Of a stretch of DNA of 64,000 nt, positions 36,008-47,762 are shown one piece after another (positions within the stretch are counted from its first letter, which is position 1; each line of letters starts with the position of its first letter). Below the pieces are notes generated by a model. It was not told the DNA's origin. It made no database searches and saw only the letters and a program-made list of their open reading frames with translations. The stretch covers positions 9,946,668 through 10,010,667 of the forward strand of contig CM069598.1 in assembly GCA_035771175.1 (NCBI GenBank), written 5' to 3'. Made by a program: the position numbers and the translations under genes. The DNA comes from Paratinospora sagittata. Its lineage: Eukaryota > Streptophyta > Magnoliopsida > Ranunculales > Menispermaceae.

Positions 36008-36390
36008 TTCGTTAAGTGTGCATTTGGTGGGTGTGATACAATAAGATCAATTTTATGTGATTAAATTGGATTGAGTTAAATTAGATTAGACTAAAAATAA
36101 TATATGTTGTATTTGGTGTAACGCATGAGATTAAAATAAAAATTAATGAAATAATTTTTTTTTTTTAAAGTTGGCAAGCAAAACCAAAAATTTTTTTTTT
36201 AAGAAGAAATATCAAGAAGATGACGATGAGGGGAGAAGAAAAAATAAATAAATAAATAAATAAAGGTAAAATACATTGGTGACGTAGAATAATTTTTATT
36301 TCATCCCACCTTACCACTAAACACAATCACACAGGATAAGACTATTTTTTAGTCTTATCCTGTTTACTCTTTAACTGCCAAACAACCCTT
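36008..36390. mobile_element. Possible MITE containing a near-perfect hairpin
   Basis: The left edge gtgtgcatttggtgggtg and the right edge tgccaaacaaccc are of the tttgg...ccaaa kind common at miniature-element ends. Inside, 36334-36362 forms a perfect 12-bp stem (aggataagacta / tagtcttatcct) around a loop of T. A (AAAT)n run is at about 36242-36263. Boundaries are uncertain. Confidence 0.35.
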
Positions 36391-36461
36391 AAAAGTTTAA
36401 GTAATGAAGACTACCCAGTTTAAGGTAGGACATGTCACAGGCCTCAAAAAGGGCATATAGT

Positions 36462-36551
36462 GATATTTACAGATTACCTACCAATAAATGACACATTTCA
36501 ATTTTGGATATTTACAGATTACTTACCAATAAATGACACATTTCAATTTTG
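36462..36551. repeat. Tandem duplication of 45 bp
   Basis: Two adjacent copies start gatatttacagattac and end catttcaattttg, and they differ at one base. Directly after them, gattcgaaccctcgc (about 36572) reads on minus like a Pol III B box, so a SINE scrap may adjoin. Confidence 0.85.
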
Positions 36552-36599
36552 AAATTAAAGACGACTGGTACAAGATTCGAACCCTCGCTTATGGCGAGA

Positions 36600-37085
36600 A
36601 GAGTTGCATACAACTTATTATCTATATTCTTCTAATTAATATGAGTTTTATTTTCTTAATTAATCTTCACACTTCATAATCATACTTTCTTTTCAATTAT
36701 CTAATTCTTTCCAAAGTAATAAGAATTAAAAAAGAAAAAAAGACAGAGAGATCCAGAAAGGAAAAACATGTAATCTTTATCCACTTTTTCCTTCGTTCTC
36801 CTTTGATCAAAACTTGTGCTACAATAGTTGATCAACAACAGCATGAAATTCTGACATAAGGCTCTGTTACGGTCCCTCCCTTTTTTTTTTTTTTTGAGTT
36901 AAAATAATAATTCAAAGGAAAAAAAAAAAATCTCACTAAAAACAAGGGAGTTTTAGTTCCAAGGGGGACTGAGGGGTCAAATTCTATGTACAAATGTTTA
37001 TATGATCAGCTTTGAAGAGTACTGGAAAAATTAAGGAATCTAATGAAGATCGAACAACCATATATATGTATATATAGATCCAATA
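36600..37085. other. 3' flank of the small GTPase gene; no other gene
   Basis: AT-rich with poly-A and poly-T runs. It probably includes the 3' untranslated region of the minus-strand gene that ends at 37086. Confidence 0.45.
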
Positions 37086-39417
37086 TTAGAAGTCAATGAT
37101 GGGTTCTCCAATTGTAAGGTTCCTCTGCACAGTCCATGGCAAGTTAAATAGCTTGGCTGTGATGAACTTGAAGATCTTATTCACGTTTATGTTATGTGTC
37201 GCACTTGAAAAGAAGAGTGTTGCTTTCATTGCCCTCGCACAAGTTCTCGCCTGTTTCAATCATCATCATCAATTTATACCTTATCTCAACTATTGAGATT
37301 TCAACCTCAAAAAAACACGAGAAAAAAAATAAAAATAAATATATATATGTATCAAAATGCCCACTAAAAGTTCTTTGCCCCAACAAAGAAATTATCAAAA
37401 GGTATAGTTTTGAAGTTCTTTTTCTTATATATGTTATAGAAAAATATTTTATATACGTTGGTCGTCAACGTTATTTTTTGAGGCTGACACACAACTTTTT
37501 TAGATGTTTTAAGGATGCGCATGTATCGTGCAACATTCTCAAATATACACACATCGTCAAAACATCCAAAAAAAGATTGGGTGTCAACGTAAAAAAAAAA
37601 AATGATCTTAATATCAAATATACATATAACATTATTCTATATTATAAGTCTTTTTTTTTTCCTCCTGTAGTTTGATTAAAAGAATGTAAATGCAAGAGCC
37701 CAAAATATTGAATTTTCCAACCCACTAACTTGTCTCTTCAAATGGACTCTAGTGCTTGTCCTTAATTGAGTCTCAATGGCAAGCATTAAGGTCAAGCGTG
37801 GAATTGAGTACTCTAAACTTCATTAGTTCATCATACATCAATTTGTTAGAAAAATAGAATAAAATCATCAATCAAGGAGTGACAATTTCTCCAAAATTTA
37901 GTTGTAATTTTGAAAAGTTAAAAAAAAAAAAAAAAAAAAAGAGAAAGAAAGAAAGAATGACTGGTAGAACTGACCTGGCTAACTATTGTCCATTGCATAG
38001 CTAGAGGAAGGCGAGAAAAATCATCAAATTTCGTTCCTATTAATATTGGAATTGCATTCTGAACCCAAAAAGAAAATGAAAGAAAGTGGAAAAGAAGAAA
38101 AGCTATTAGACATAATTATAACCATGTTGAGTGCTTAGTGTGACTAATGATATATAACTTAGAAAAAAAATAATAATATACTACCTGATTCCATTTTCTT
38201 GCTTGCTGATACCACCCTATAACACTGCAATTTATATACAAGGAAACCATAGCACTTAGAAATTATAGAAAATTATATAAGTATATAATTACTTTATATA
38301 TAGTTCAAAGCTAAAAGAAGTTCTTCTCTTAATTTCTCTTTTTTAAACCTTTTTTTTTACTGGGTGGGTAGGTGGTTGGAAGATTACTTTCAAGGTGTAC
38401 TCATGGATCCAACTTCATCAACAAGATTGATTTGAATTCAAAAAATCATTTTGGTAAGCTAAAAGAAGTAATAATAATAATAAGAAGAAGAAGAAACAGG
38501 GTGAAGAAAAAGATTATCATTTTATAATTTTCATTCAACATTTTTTTCTATCTTTCAGATTCAAACTCCCTCTTGAGCAAGTAATAATTAAATCAAGAAC
38601 ACACCTGTTTAGTGTCTGGCGACTGGTTAGATCAAACATGATTAAGATTGCAACTGCATCTTTACAAGCAATTGGAACATGATCAAGAGACCTATGATCA
38701 CCTTCACACGGCATAAGAAAAAAAAAAAATTAAAACTTTATTCCGATTAAATCAAATAAGTATGACTAAAATGAATCAAATCACTACTATTAAATTCAAT
38801 AATAATAATAATAACACACATATATATATACCTCCCACATCCCAAATACTGAAAGCAAGGCGGGCGCCTTGAACAAAAGCTGTCTTATTCACCAAATTCA
38901 ACCCTTTCAATTCCAAACTTTGCCTTTCTTGCTCATTCCCAACATACTTAATCTTCACACACCAAAAAGAAAAATGATAACTAAACTCAAAAATTTAATT
39001 AATTAAGACCCATTTCAGCTAAAGACCCAAAAAGCCAATTAAACCAAGAAGAAAAAATAAAACAAAATAAATAATAAATTAAATAATTACCAGAAAACTA
39101 GTTTTTCCAGTCTGAGAATCACCCAAGAGACTAATCTTCAGAGCTACTAAATCTGAATCAGTATCATAACCACCACAAGAAGAACCATGATCACCGGATC
39201 CGAACACGGTTTCGATGGTTACCGGAGAAGAGGAGGAGGAGGAGGAGGAGCTGAGGGAAATATGATGCGAAATCCGGCGGTAGTGGACCGGTTTTCCGGT
39301 AGAACACGTGAGGATTCGGTCCCAAATGAACTGGAAAAATCGCTTGAGAAAAGCCACCCGTTCCAGAAAACTCCATTTCAGATCCAACCGAACCAGTTTC
39401 CGGCAAATCTGAGTCAT
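37086..39417 (-). CDS. SGP1: Spg1/Tem1-type small GTPase (septum-promoting GTP-binding protein)
   Basis: There are six exons: 39091-39417, 38832-38952, 38605-38701, 38185-38224, 37975-38058 and 37086-37250. All have GT/AG borders and agreeing phases, giving 277 residues. After a basic, Ser-rich N-terminal extension of about 90 residues comes the P-loop GDSQTGKT (99-106). Then follow switch II WDVGG (Asp147-Gly150), MFDLTSRQTL, the nucleotide-specificity motif as GTKFDDF (TKxD instead of NKxD, residues 204-207) and SSAT (238-241). The protein ends IGEPIIDF with no prenylation Cys box, all as in plant SGP1/SGP2 and yeast Spg1/Tem1. In fungi this GTPase starts the septation/mitotic-exit kinase cascade. 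In plants I recall an interaction with MAP4K-type kinases; the role here is inferred. The first in-frame Met was chosen, and a stop lies upstream. Confidence 0.9.
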
Positions 39418-39433
39418 GTTTTTGATGATGAAC

Positions 39434-39457
39434 TCAGAACGGATCCGCTTTCGCCAT
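39434..39457 (-). promoter_or_regulatory. Upstream short reading frame before the SGP start
   Basis: A seven-codon frame (MAKADPF, then TGA) ends 16 bases before the main ATG on the same strand. If it lies in the 5' untranslated region it could lower translation of the GTPase. Whether it is transcribed is unknown. Confidence 0.35.
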
Positions 39458-39459
39458 GA

Positions 39460-42180
39460 AAGCGCATTCTAAACGCTTCTCTCTAATCTAAAAAGCTTCT
39501 CTGTTTTATCTTTTCTTTGCTTTCTTTTTATTTTTGTTTTGTTGTTTTTAAAAGCGAAGGCCAGAAGCTACGAAGGTGGTGGTGACTGGGTTAATCGGGG
39601 GACGGTTGACCGGTTTTTAGAGACTACCGAAACAGTCCACGTTGCCGGCTTCTTGGGTTCCACGTAGTCTTAATCTATTAGCGTATGTACCAAAGGGTAT
39701 TTTGGTCAGAACATAATAGAATATATAAAATATAAAAAAAATAAGTTAGGCATGTTGGTGTTTAATTGACTCGTGTCACACAAGTCCTTGAATGGGACTT
39801 CTTTCAAAATGAAAATGGATGGTGCAAATGAATAAAATATACTTGAGTTTTAATGGAAATCATAAGAAACTAGTTATGATTATCTCCACATTTTGGTATA
39901 TAAAATGTAGTTAATGGGGATATGCTAATTGTATTTTTTTAGTGTCTATGAAATGGGTTTATTTTCTTGTGAGGCCATATTTGGTAACACCTATATTTTT
40001 AGTAAATTCGGGTAAAAAAAAAAACATTTTTTCACTTTTAGAAGAAGCCGGATGAACTAACTTTTTCAACTCGAAAAATACATTTTTTTTAAAGTTCTCC
40101 TTAACATACCCTGAATGTTGCTTATTCTAATTCTAACCATTAAAAGTGTTACATTTACTCATTCAGTATAATATTACTCTTATTGTTATTCTTTATATCA
40201 ACATCGAGCTAGTTAATATATATATACATATGACGTAATGCTAATTTAAGAAAGACGAGTATAAATGTTGCCCTATTTGACACAACTTTTACGTTTAAAC
40301 CCAAAAAGTGTTTTTCAAATTCGGGTCTCAAATGAAAAAATAGATGAAAATGATCTTTCGTCAAATATCAAAAAATTATGTTTTTTTACCGTAAACGTTA
40401 ATCTTTCAAATATACATTTTGTTGTGTTTAGCAAAAAGCTTGCCCGCACCGTTGTTCCTACCACATAAACAAGCAAGGCCTATATATCCTAAACAACTAT
40501 ATTTTTCACTTTGTTTTTATAAATATTTTCTTCATAGTTGTTTCTATATAAGTTATAAGGTAAGTAGAACTATATTAGACAGGTTTGATTGATATCATAA
40601 TTCAAAAGTGAAAAATTAGGGGTCTTCGTGAGTCAAAAAAGGATTAAGGCCTAAAGAGTGAAAATATCTAAAGGGTGTTTTTGTTATTTGTTAAAGAAGC
40701 TAGAGCTGTTACATAAAGCTTTTTTTTTATGTACACATGGCAGAAGAGCGTCTCGTGATAATCACCGCCCTCTATAAAAGTGAAACTTCTGGTTATAGCT
40801 TTTAGTTTTAGAAAAAAGTGATTACAGTAAAAGTAATTTAAAAAAAAGGTTGTTTCCATCTTATTTGGTGCAAAAAGTGATTTTAAAAATTATAAAATTA
40901 TTTATTTAAATTTTAAATAAATATTTTTCTTATAAATTGATAAATTTAAGGGTATTATTATTATTATTTTTTAAATCGTAAAAATTAAAGTCGATAAGCT
41001 AGTAATAAAGAGCTTTTTTAAATCGTAGAAAATTTATTATTTTAAATGATTAACTTTTTTTTTGAAAGACTCTTTTGTGCAGATTTTATTAAAACAAAAT
41101 GATTAAGAGAGAAACGGTGCGAAATAGAGTCTAAGCCCAAAGTAGTGCGCATTTTATATAAACAAGAAACTATCTGGTGCTCCTTGCAGACTATAAGTAT
41201 ACTGCATCACGACTTCTAAGCCGTTCTTCACTATTCATGTGAGAGAAAGGTCAATGATGATAGGATGATCTTGAACTACAATACTAAGATTTCTTTTCAT
41301 TTTTATTTTTATTTTTTTATTGTACTTTGAAACTAAAGCTGCCAGCAATTGGTATAATGATGGGTCGAAGAGACCAAAGAAGTCTAAGTTATCAATATAT
41401 TTTTTTAGGGATATTAGTAAATCATATATATGATTTATTTAATTAGTGCTGTGTAATTATAATATAATTCATCTTTTGTTGGTCACTAATATGACTGATA
41501 ACTCTACAGACTTTTACCACCAAGTGGAAGAATTTAATTAAATTGTCGGAAGAAAAGAATTAACAATACATATAAGACAATTATTAATTAATCAATACCT
41601 ATAAATAAATACTATTTTGTCCTATCTTTAGATTTAAATTAATTAGAGGCCCATTTGGTATAGATTTTGTAAAGCATTTTAGGACGAAAAGCATTTTTAG
41701 AAACATTTGACAAAAGGTCTTGTTTGGCATAATGGCAAAAGGGCATTGTGGTAAATAATTTTGCCACACGGACTTGGGTGTTATTTGGCATCTATGCATT
41801 TGTGATTTAAATATGATTTAAGTATATTTTGTCGAAGCTAGTTGAGACCTACTTCTTTATTTGAGACCTGTATTATAAAAAGTTCTTTTGGGTCCAAACA
41901 TAAAAAAAATATACCAAACAAGGCCAAAATCTACTTTCGATCAAACTGCCTAACGAAGAACAAGTTTTATACTTTTGAAAAAGCTACGTAAGACCAACTA
42001 TTTTAAAAAATACTTTCTCAGTAAGCACTACTACAAAAACTATACTAAATAGGGACTAGAAGCTAACTATACCTAACAAGAAAAACCCTAGCTCGGGAAA
42101 GAAATGAAGCAATATATTATACAATACACATAAAATGGAGCGGCCAATACGAAAGCAGAACTTAGAGGCCAATCAATGAG
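39460..42180. other. Intergenic region; no gene seen
   Basis: AT-rich. At 41046-41250 a poly-T run followed by A/C-rich noncoding sequence looks like a minus-strand LINE 3' end (weak). At about 42028 cactactacaaaaact resembles a CACTA-type terminus, but no partner end was found. Confidence 0.4.
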
Positions 42181-43200
42181 GGCTCCATGGGGGCGGCTAT
42201 TTTCACTTATCCTTTCCTATTTCTACACCCACATGAAAATTTAAAATTAATCATTTTATTTCTCTTCACTCACCTAAATTCTCATTTTACCCTTCTCGCC
42301 CCTATGGCCTAAACCTTTTTTCTCTCTCTCGTTTCTTCTATTTTTTTTACTATTTCTTCAAGTTTTTCAATCATTCAAAGAGTTAGAACACCGTTAGAAA
42401 GATTTGTGAGCAACAACGTCTCGAAATCTTGTCAAAAAATCGTATTATTTTAGGTTTTGGAGGCCTCGAATTTAAAGTGATTCAAGTGCAATCTTTGACC
42501 ACAAATCAATAAGTAAATTATGATATTTACATATTCTAAGTTGTTTTAAATACTACACTATTGGATTTGAATGTTTTTTTGCAAAACAATGGATGAAAAA
42601 AGTATAATGAGGAGGCGAAAATGGGTTTCGCGCACCAGAATTGTAAACATCCGACCCACCAGAGTTGGACATTTCTCTTTATGTCCAACTACTATAGGTC
42701 AGACATAAAGAGATGTGTCTGGTCTATTGGGTCGAACAATATATTTTTTGATTTTTTTTTTGTCCGATCCTAATGGGCCGAACAAAGGATATTAGGGTCG
42801 GACAAACTTCATTCTGTTCGTCCACGCAGGGTCGGACACACCCAATTCGAAGGTGATCTTTCTGGGTTTTAAAACCCATTTTTGCCCCATTTTATCTTCA
42901 ATTTTGGGTATGTTTTTTGTAAAAAAAAATACTTCAAAAGGGTAAAAATGGTAGAAATAAATGCTTTTGATTTGAAAAATACAAAAAAATGACAAGATTA
43001 AAGATTAAGATGAATTGGAGAGTTGAAAGGTGTAGGATAAAAAGTGAGTGGGTAAAGACAAAGGTGGTAGGGTTTAAAAAATTTAATATTTATCTTCTTT
43101 GATAACTTCACATGAGATTTTTTTTTCACTTTTAACTTTTAAATAAGATGGGTGAAGAAATATAAGTGAAAATAGTGAGACTCTCCATGGGGTGGGAGAG
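42181..43200. mobile_element. Candidate non-autonomous TIR element of about 1 kb
   Basis: ctattttcacttat at 42197-42210 is matched exactly in reverse by ataagtgaaaatag at 43162-43175. Outside each arm lies ccatgg at a similar distance, so the inverted ends are about 30 bp and imperfect. The interior contains several cggacaca/gtccgacc-type motifs and an imperfect hairpin (gacatttctctttatgtc / gacataaagagatgtgtc, about 42678-42722). No transposase and no clear target duplication. Confidence 0.45.
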
Positions 43201-44828
43201 AGGTCGTATTGGGGATGATTGCCACCTAGCCCTACAGACCCACCTAACTTGTTTACACTAATATATAGTTATTTGAAAAGGAGATATGATATATGGAGTT
43301 TGGTAGTACAACCAAACTCCAAACTGATGAAATCAAATCATTAGAGGAAACTCAGATTAATGATATTAAAATATTATACTAGTAGAAGGCTAAGAACATT
43401 AGGTGTGGTTCCTTATATTTTTTTGAAATAATATGTTGTTCAATCCAGAAGATTTTTTTTTGTGGGTATCCGAGCCAATTTGAGTGCACCTGACTAATCT
43501 CAAGAAAGCGCAAGCTTTTAACCCACAAAAAAGCACCCTCTAAAATTTTTAAATTTTTTTTGTTTAGGCTCATACCTTAAGTAAATGAGACTCGAACTCG
43601 TAACATTTTTCTGATACTTGCCTCTCTCTCTCTCTAATTATTTGGCCATCTTTGATCAATCTAAAAGAATCTTTGTACATGAATAATTGGAATTTGGGGT
43701 GTACACATGCAAATTGGTGACTCTCACGACCATTGACTAAATGCATATAGACAAGAAGTTTGATATAAATTAATTTAGATGAAACCATGGGACAAAAGAA
43801 TTTTTTTTTTTTTTAAAGCTAAGGGACAAAAATAGATTACGACCTCAGCAAAGGTTTTAAGATTTATATTTGATTATATATTGGTTTAAATATTGAGAAA
43901 AATCAACAATTTAAGATTCAGCTTGTTAATAATATTAAAAAGATTGATTTCTAAATATACCAACTAATTGTCAAATTATTCATTTTATAATTTAAATTAT
44001 CTGATCTTCACAAAATAGGCCATAAACTCGTATAAGCCATGTCATTACATATTTATAAACTTCTATTTATGTAATAAATTTAAATACTTTTAGGCGTTTG
44101 AAAGAACTTTTTTAAAATGTGCTTAGAACAAAAATATTTTTAAAGGTATTTGACAATTTATATTTTTAATTAGATTATAATAAAAAAATAGTATTTAACT
44201 TTTTAAAAAAATTGGGAGGACCAAATTTTTTTAAAAACGTTTTTAATAAAAATATTTTTTAAAAAAAATATTTTTAAAAAAGTTTTCTCAGGCCAACACG
44301 TATACTTTATAACCATAAATACAGATAAACATTCGATATAACAATTTAAGGAGAAATTAAGGATATATGTTGGGCAGAAGGCCTTGGCCCACCATAATAA
44401 TGCAACACGTTTGTACCAAAAATTTATAAAATTGTGAAAAAAAACAAATATTTAATTAATTGTTTATTGTCTATTTTGTCATAAATCATGATGTTGGACT
44501 CCACATAATGGACAACGATAATTTTAGGAAAAAAATTAATGTTGGTGTAAATCATTCATAAATATGAAGAACTTATTTATTTCTCAATCATACCAAACAC
44601 AAATAGAGTTAAATTAGTTAAAAAATAGCTAATTAAAATAACCCATTGTTTAACCAATGGGTTATAGTGTTTTACTATCATTTCCCTATTTTATATTTTT
44701 CTTTTTACTAAGAAATTTAATTGTCTTTTTCAAATTTTCATTTTTAATACATAAAACATTCAATTTGACCAGTTGGTAGGTAAACTCCATTTACTCCCTC
44801 TTCCTCTCAATTTCAAGTTGCATGCAGT
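43200..44828. other. Intergenic region upstream of CYP77B; no gene seen
   Basis: Very AT-rich with T and A homopolymer runs. The last 100-200 bases should hold the CYP77B promoter. Nothing else is recognisable. Confidence 0.5.
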
Positions 44829-44835
44829 TATAAAA
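44829..44835 (+). promoter_or_regulatory. TATA box of the CYP77B gene
   Basis: TATAAAA lies 56 bases before the start codon and would place the transcription start near 44860 with a short, C-rich leader. A CATGCAG (RY-like) motif sits just upstream. Confidence 0.5.
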
Positions 44836-44890
44836 CACCACCCTCCATATCAACCTTCTTGCACCTTAGCTTCCTTTCTCCTTAACCATA

Positions 44891-46450
44891 ATGGACTACA
44901 TTCTCGACCTTCTCATTCTCATCTCGGCCGCTATCCTTGCCGGAATCTGGTGGCGCCGCTGGTCAGTGACTGGAGGAGGCCCTCAGAACCTCCCTCCGGG
45001 GCCGCCCGGCTGGCCACTCCTCGGCAACTTAGGCCAAGTAGTTCTCCAACGCCGGCCCTTCATGTACATAGTTCGAGACTTGCGCAAGAAATATGGCCCG
45101 ATCTTCACCATGCAAATGGGCCAACGCACCCTAGTCATCGTCACCAGTGCCGACCTCATCCACGAAGCTCTCATCCAGAAGGGACCTATCTTCGCTAGCC
45201 GGCCGGCTGATTCTCCGACTCGCCTCGTGTTCAGCGTCGGCAAATGCACCATAAACTCAGCGGTCTACGGCCCACTCTGGCGTACTCTTCGCCGGAACTT
45301 CGTCACCGAGCTGATAAACCCGGCGAGAATCCGGCAGTGTTGTTGGATAAGAGAATGGGCTATTGAGAACCACTTGAAGAGGCTGGAAATAGAGGCTAAG
45401 AACAATGGGTGTGTTGAAGTTATGAGCAACTGCAGACTCACTGTATGTAGCATTTTGATATGCATTTGCTTTGGTGCAAAGATATCAGTAGCCAGAGTTA
45501 AGGTGATAGAAGCTGTTTTGAAAGATGTCATGATGATGACAACTCCAAAATTGCCTGATTTCTTGCCAGTCTTCACACCCTTATTTAGAACTCAGCTGAG
45601 AAAGGCTAAAGAACTCAGAAAAAAGCAAATGGAGTGCTTGGTTCCACTAGTAAGAAGCAGAAGAGCCTTTGTAGAAAGCAATACTAATACTAATACTAGT
45701 ACTAATGATACTAGTGCTAGTGAGGCCGAGACGATGGTGAGTCAACTCGGTGCAGCGTACATCGACTCATTATTCGAGCTAGAAGTACCACAAGGGAGGG
45801 GAAAACTTGGGGAAGAAGAGCTAGTGACATTATGTTCAGAAGTGATGACTGCTGGAACAGACACAAGTGCAACAACAGTGGAATGGGCATTGCTGCATTT
45901 GGTTTTAGACCAAGAAATACAGCAAAAACTGTATGAAGAAATAGTGACCTGTGTAGGAAAAGAAGGGAAGATAACAGAAGAAGATGTGGAGAAGATGAGT
46001 TATTTAGGTGCAGTGGTGAAGGAGACATTTAGAAGACACCCACCAAGTCATTTTGTGTTGTCTCATGCAACAACAAAGGAGACTGAGTTAGGAGGGTATA
46101 GGCTTCCAGAAGGTGTAACGGTGGAGTTTTACACAGCATGGTTAACAGAGGATGGAAGTGTGTGGAAGCAGGCAAGTGAGTTTAGGCCAGAGAGATTTTT
46201 GGAAGGAGGGGATGGTGTGAATGTGGATGTCACAGGTTCAAGAGGAGTGAAGATGATGCCATTTGGGGTTGGGAGAAGGATTTGCCCTGCAATGACACTT
46301 GGGACCCTGCATGTACATTTATTGTTGGCCAAGATGGTTCAAGCTTTTAAGTGGTTACCAGTGCCTGGTGCACCACCTGACCCAACTGAGACTTTTGCAT
46401 TTACTGTGGTCATGAAGAACCCTCTCAGAGTTGCTATCTTGCCTAGGTGA
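44891..46450 (+). CDS. CYP77B: Cytochrome P450, CYP77B subfamily
   Basis: A single uninterrupted exon of 519 codons, a normal P450 length, encodes a microsomal monooxygenase. It has an N-terminal hydrophobic ER anchor (residues 3-20), a basic patch, the proline hinge PPGPPG (35-40), the I-helix oxygen-binding motif AGTDTS (321-326) and ExxR in KETFRR (Glu378, Arg381). PERF is at 433-436 and the heme loop FGVGRRICPA at 458-467, with Cys465 as heme ligand. The overall wording (WWRRWS near the start, FSVGKCTINSA, HFVLSHAT, VPGAPPDPTET, TVVMKNPL) matches CYP77B1 of Arabidopsis better than CYP77A. The family hydroxylates or epoxidises fatty acids, and CYP77s are tied to cutin and floral surface lipids; the exact substrate is inferred. 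Residues 264-275 are a low-complexity Asn/Thr insert in the usually variable G-H region. Confidence 0.95.
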   Translation: MDYILDLLILISAAILAGIWWRRWSVTGGGPQNLPPGPPGWPLLGNLGQVVLQRRPFMYIVRDLRKKYGPIFTMQMGQRTLVIVTSADLIHEALIQKGPIFASRPADSPTRLVFSVGKCTINSAVYGPLWRTLRRNFVTELINPARIRQCCWIREWAIENHLKRLEIEAKNNGCVEVMSNCRLTVCSILICICFGAKISVARVKVIEAVLKDVMMMTTPKLPDFLPVFTPLFRTQLRKAKELRKKQMECLVPLVRSRRAFVESNTNTNTSTNDTSASEAETMVSQLGAAYIDSLFELEVPQGRGKLGEEELVTLCSEVMTAGTDTSATTVEWALLHLVLDQEIQQKLYEEIVTCVGKEGKITEEDVEKMSYLGAVVKETFRRHPPSHFVLSHATTKETELGGYRLPEGVTVEFYTAWLTEDGSVWKQASEFRPERFLEGGDGVNVDVTGSRGVKMMPFGVGRRICPAMTLGTLHVHLLLAKMVQAFKWLPVPGAPPDPTETFAFTVVMKNPLRVAILPR

Positions 46451-46814
46451 AAGGGATAATCAAGTCATATTGATCCTATTTCTATATATGTCATGTTTGG
46501 ATTAATATTTAAATATACAGAGAGAGAGATTGATGGATAGATAGATAGATATGCGCATGGTTTTGAATGACCATCATCTCTCTTGGATGTTTGTCAATTA
46601 TTTGTTCTGTACTGTGTGTTGACTATATAGTGTAGTTTTAACTTTTTTTTTCTCTAAATGGCTGGTTCCTGCCTATTAAATATGATCCACCTATTTCCAA
46701 GAACAAAAGTTGCCCAAAACCCAAGAAGGGAATTCATGTGGCATGAAACATTAAATACATATGATTCTACATTTAAGACCTATGTTTATTAGCTAGTACT
46801 CTCCAGTATTTTTA

Positions 46815-47060
46815 GAATGAAAATGACGGAGTGATTGAAATGCTAAACTCAGCTGGAATACTTGTGTTTTCGAGTCCCTTTGATCATCTTACAGTTACAG
46901 GATGATTTAAGAAACTCATACGTGTGAGTATGCCAATTAAGTTTCCTTCTAAGTAGCTGTAGCATCATCCTTTCTACAATGACTTGAGTATGGGATTTGG
47001 TTGGGTATACATGTCCCTAATTCGCGAGGATGATCCAAGATACTCAGGCGCTGAGCCCCC
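46815..47060 (+). mobile_element. Possible SINE downstream of CYP77B
   Basis: gacggagtgattgaaatgc and, about 30 bases on, gtgttttcgagtcccttt resemble Pol III A and B boxes. A non-coding, moderately GC-rich body ends near ggcgctgagcccccc-like sequence. There are no clear tail or target repeats. Confidence 0.35.
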
Positions 47061-47586
47061 CTCATTATTTCTGTTTCCAGAAAGGTAGTTTGTGGGTGAG
47101 GCCTTGCACTGGGATGTGGTCACATGAATCTATACGTCTTGTCCTGTCACAACTTGATTTGACTCGGACGTAGAGTTAAATGTATATAGCAACAGTACTA
47201 TTCTAACATGACTATACTTGGATGTTTAGTTAATGTAAGAATTTCAACTCCATAATGTTTAACGTCTTAAATATAAAGTAATTCATCATATAAAATATGA
47301 TCAGGGAGCTCTTCCTTTAGGGTACTAAGGCCTATTTAGAGAGAAATTACATATCTAGTATATATGATGGTTATCTCTAGAGAAATGTATCAAACTATAT
47401 TGTGAGGATAAGCAAACAGCAGAAAGTGATGATTTTTAAAATCACAGCTTGGCTTCAACATGATTAATGTAACATCACTCAGACAATCATTAATTTTAAT
47501 TAATAATATTAGTATTTAAGTCAATATTCCTATTAATACTACAATGAAATAAAATAGGATTAATATAGATAAATATTGGTCAGCAT
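47061..47586. other. No gene seen
   Basis: AT-rich intergenic sequence without recognisable elements. Confidence 0.5.
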
Positions 47587-47762
47587 TTTTTTTTTTTGAG
47601 AGGAAACAAAGCATAATATTACTAAAAAAGAAGCAAACATCCTACAGGAGCATCAGGTCCAAGAGCAACAATACACAAGCTTACAAACGCCAACAAAACA
47701 TAAAAACCAACAGAACAACCCCTACCGCAAAGCCAAGAAAAACCAGAAGAAGGCCACACATA
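47587..47762 (-). mobile_element. Probable LINE 3'-end fragment
   Basis: The stretch starts with a run of T (poly-A tail on minus), then gagaggaaacaaag and ttactaaaaaagaagc, then a C/A-rich noncoding stretch. This is a common look for 5'-truncated plant L1-type LINEs. The insertion end is not defined. Confidence 0.4.

Noticed and set aside
37096..37675. Plus-strand frames over the end of the small GTPase gene
   Set aside because: The minus strand here encodes the conserved last exon of the GTPase; the plus frames are shadows and AT-rich noise.
42028..42100. CACTA transposon end (cactactacaaaa)
   Set aside because: No matching inverted end or 3-bp target duplication was found nearby.
44773..45198. 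Open frame of 141 codons overlapping the start of CYP77B
   Set aside because: It is a shadow in another frame of the GC-rich 5' part of the P450 gene, without family similarity.
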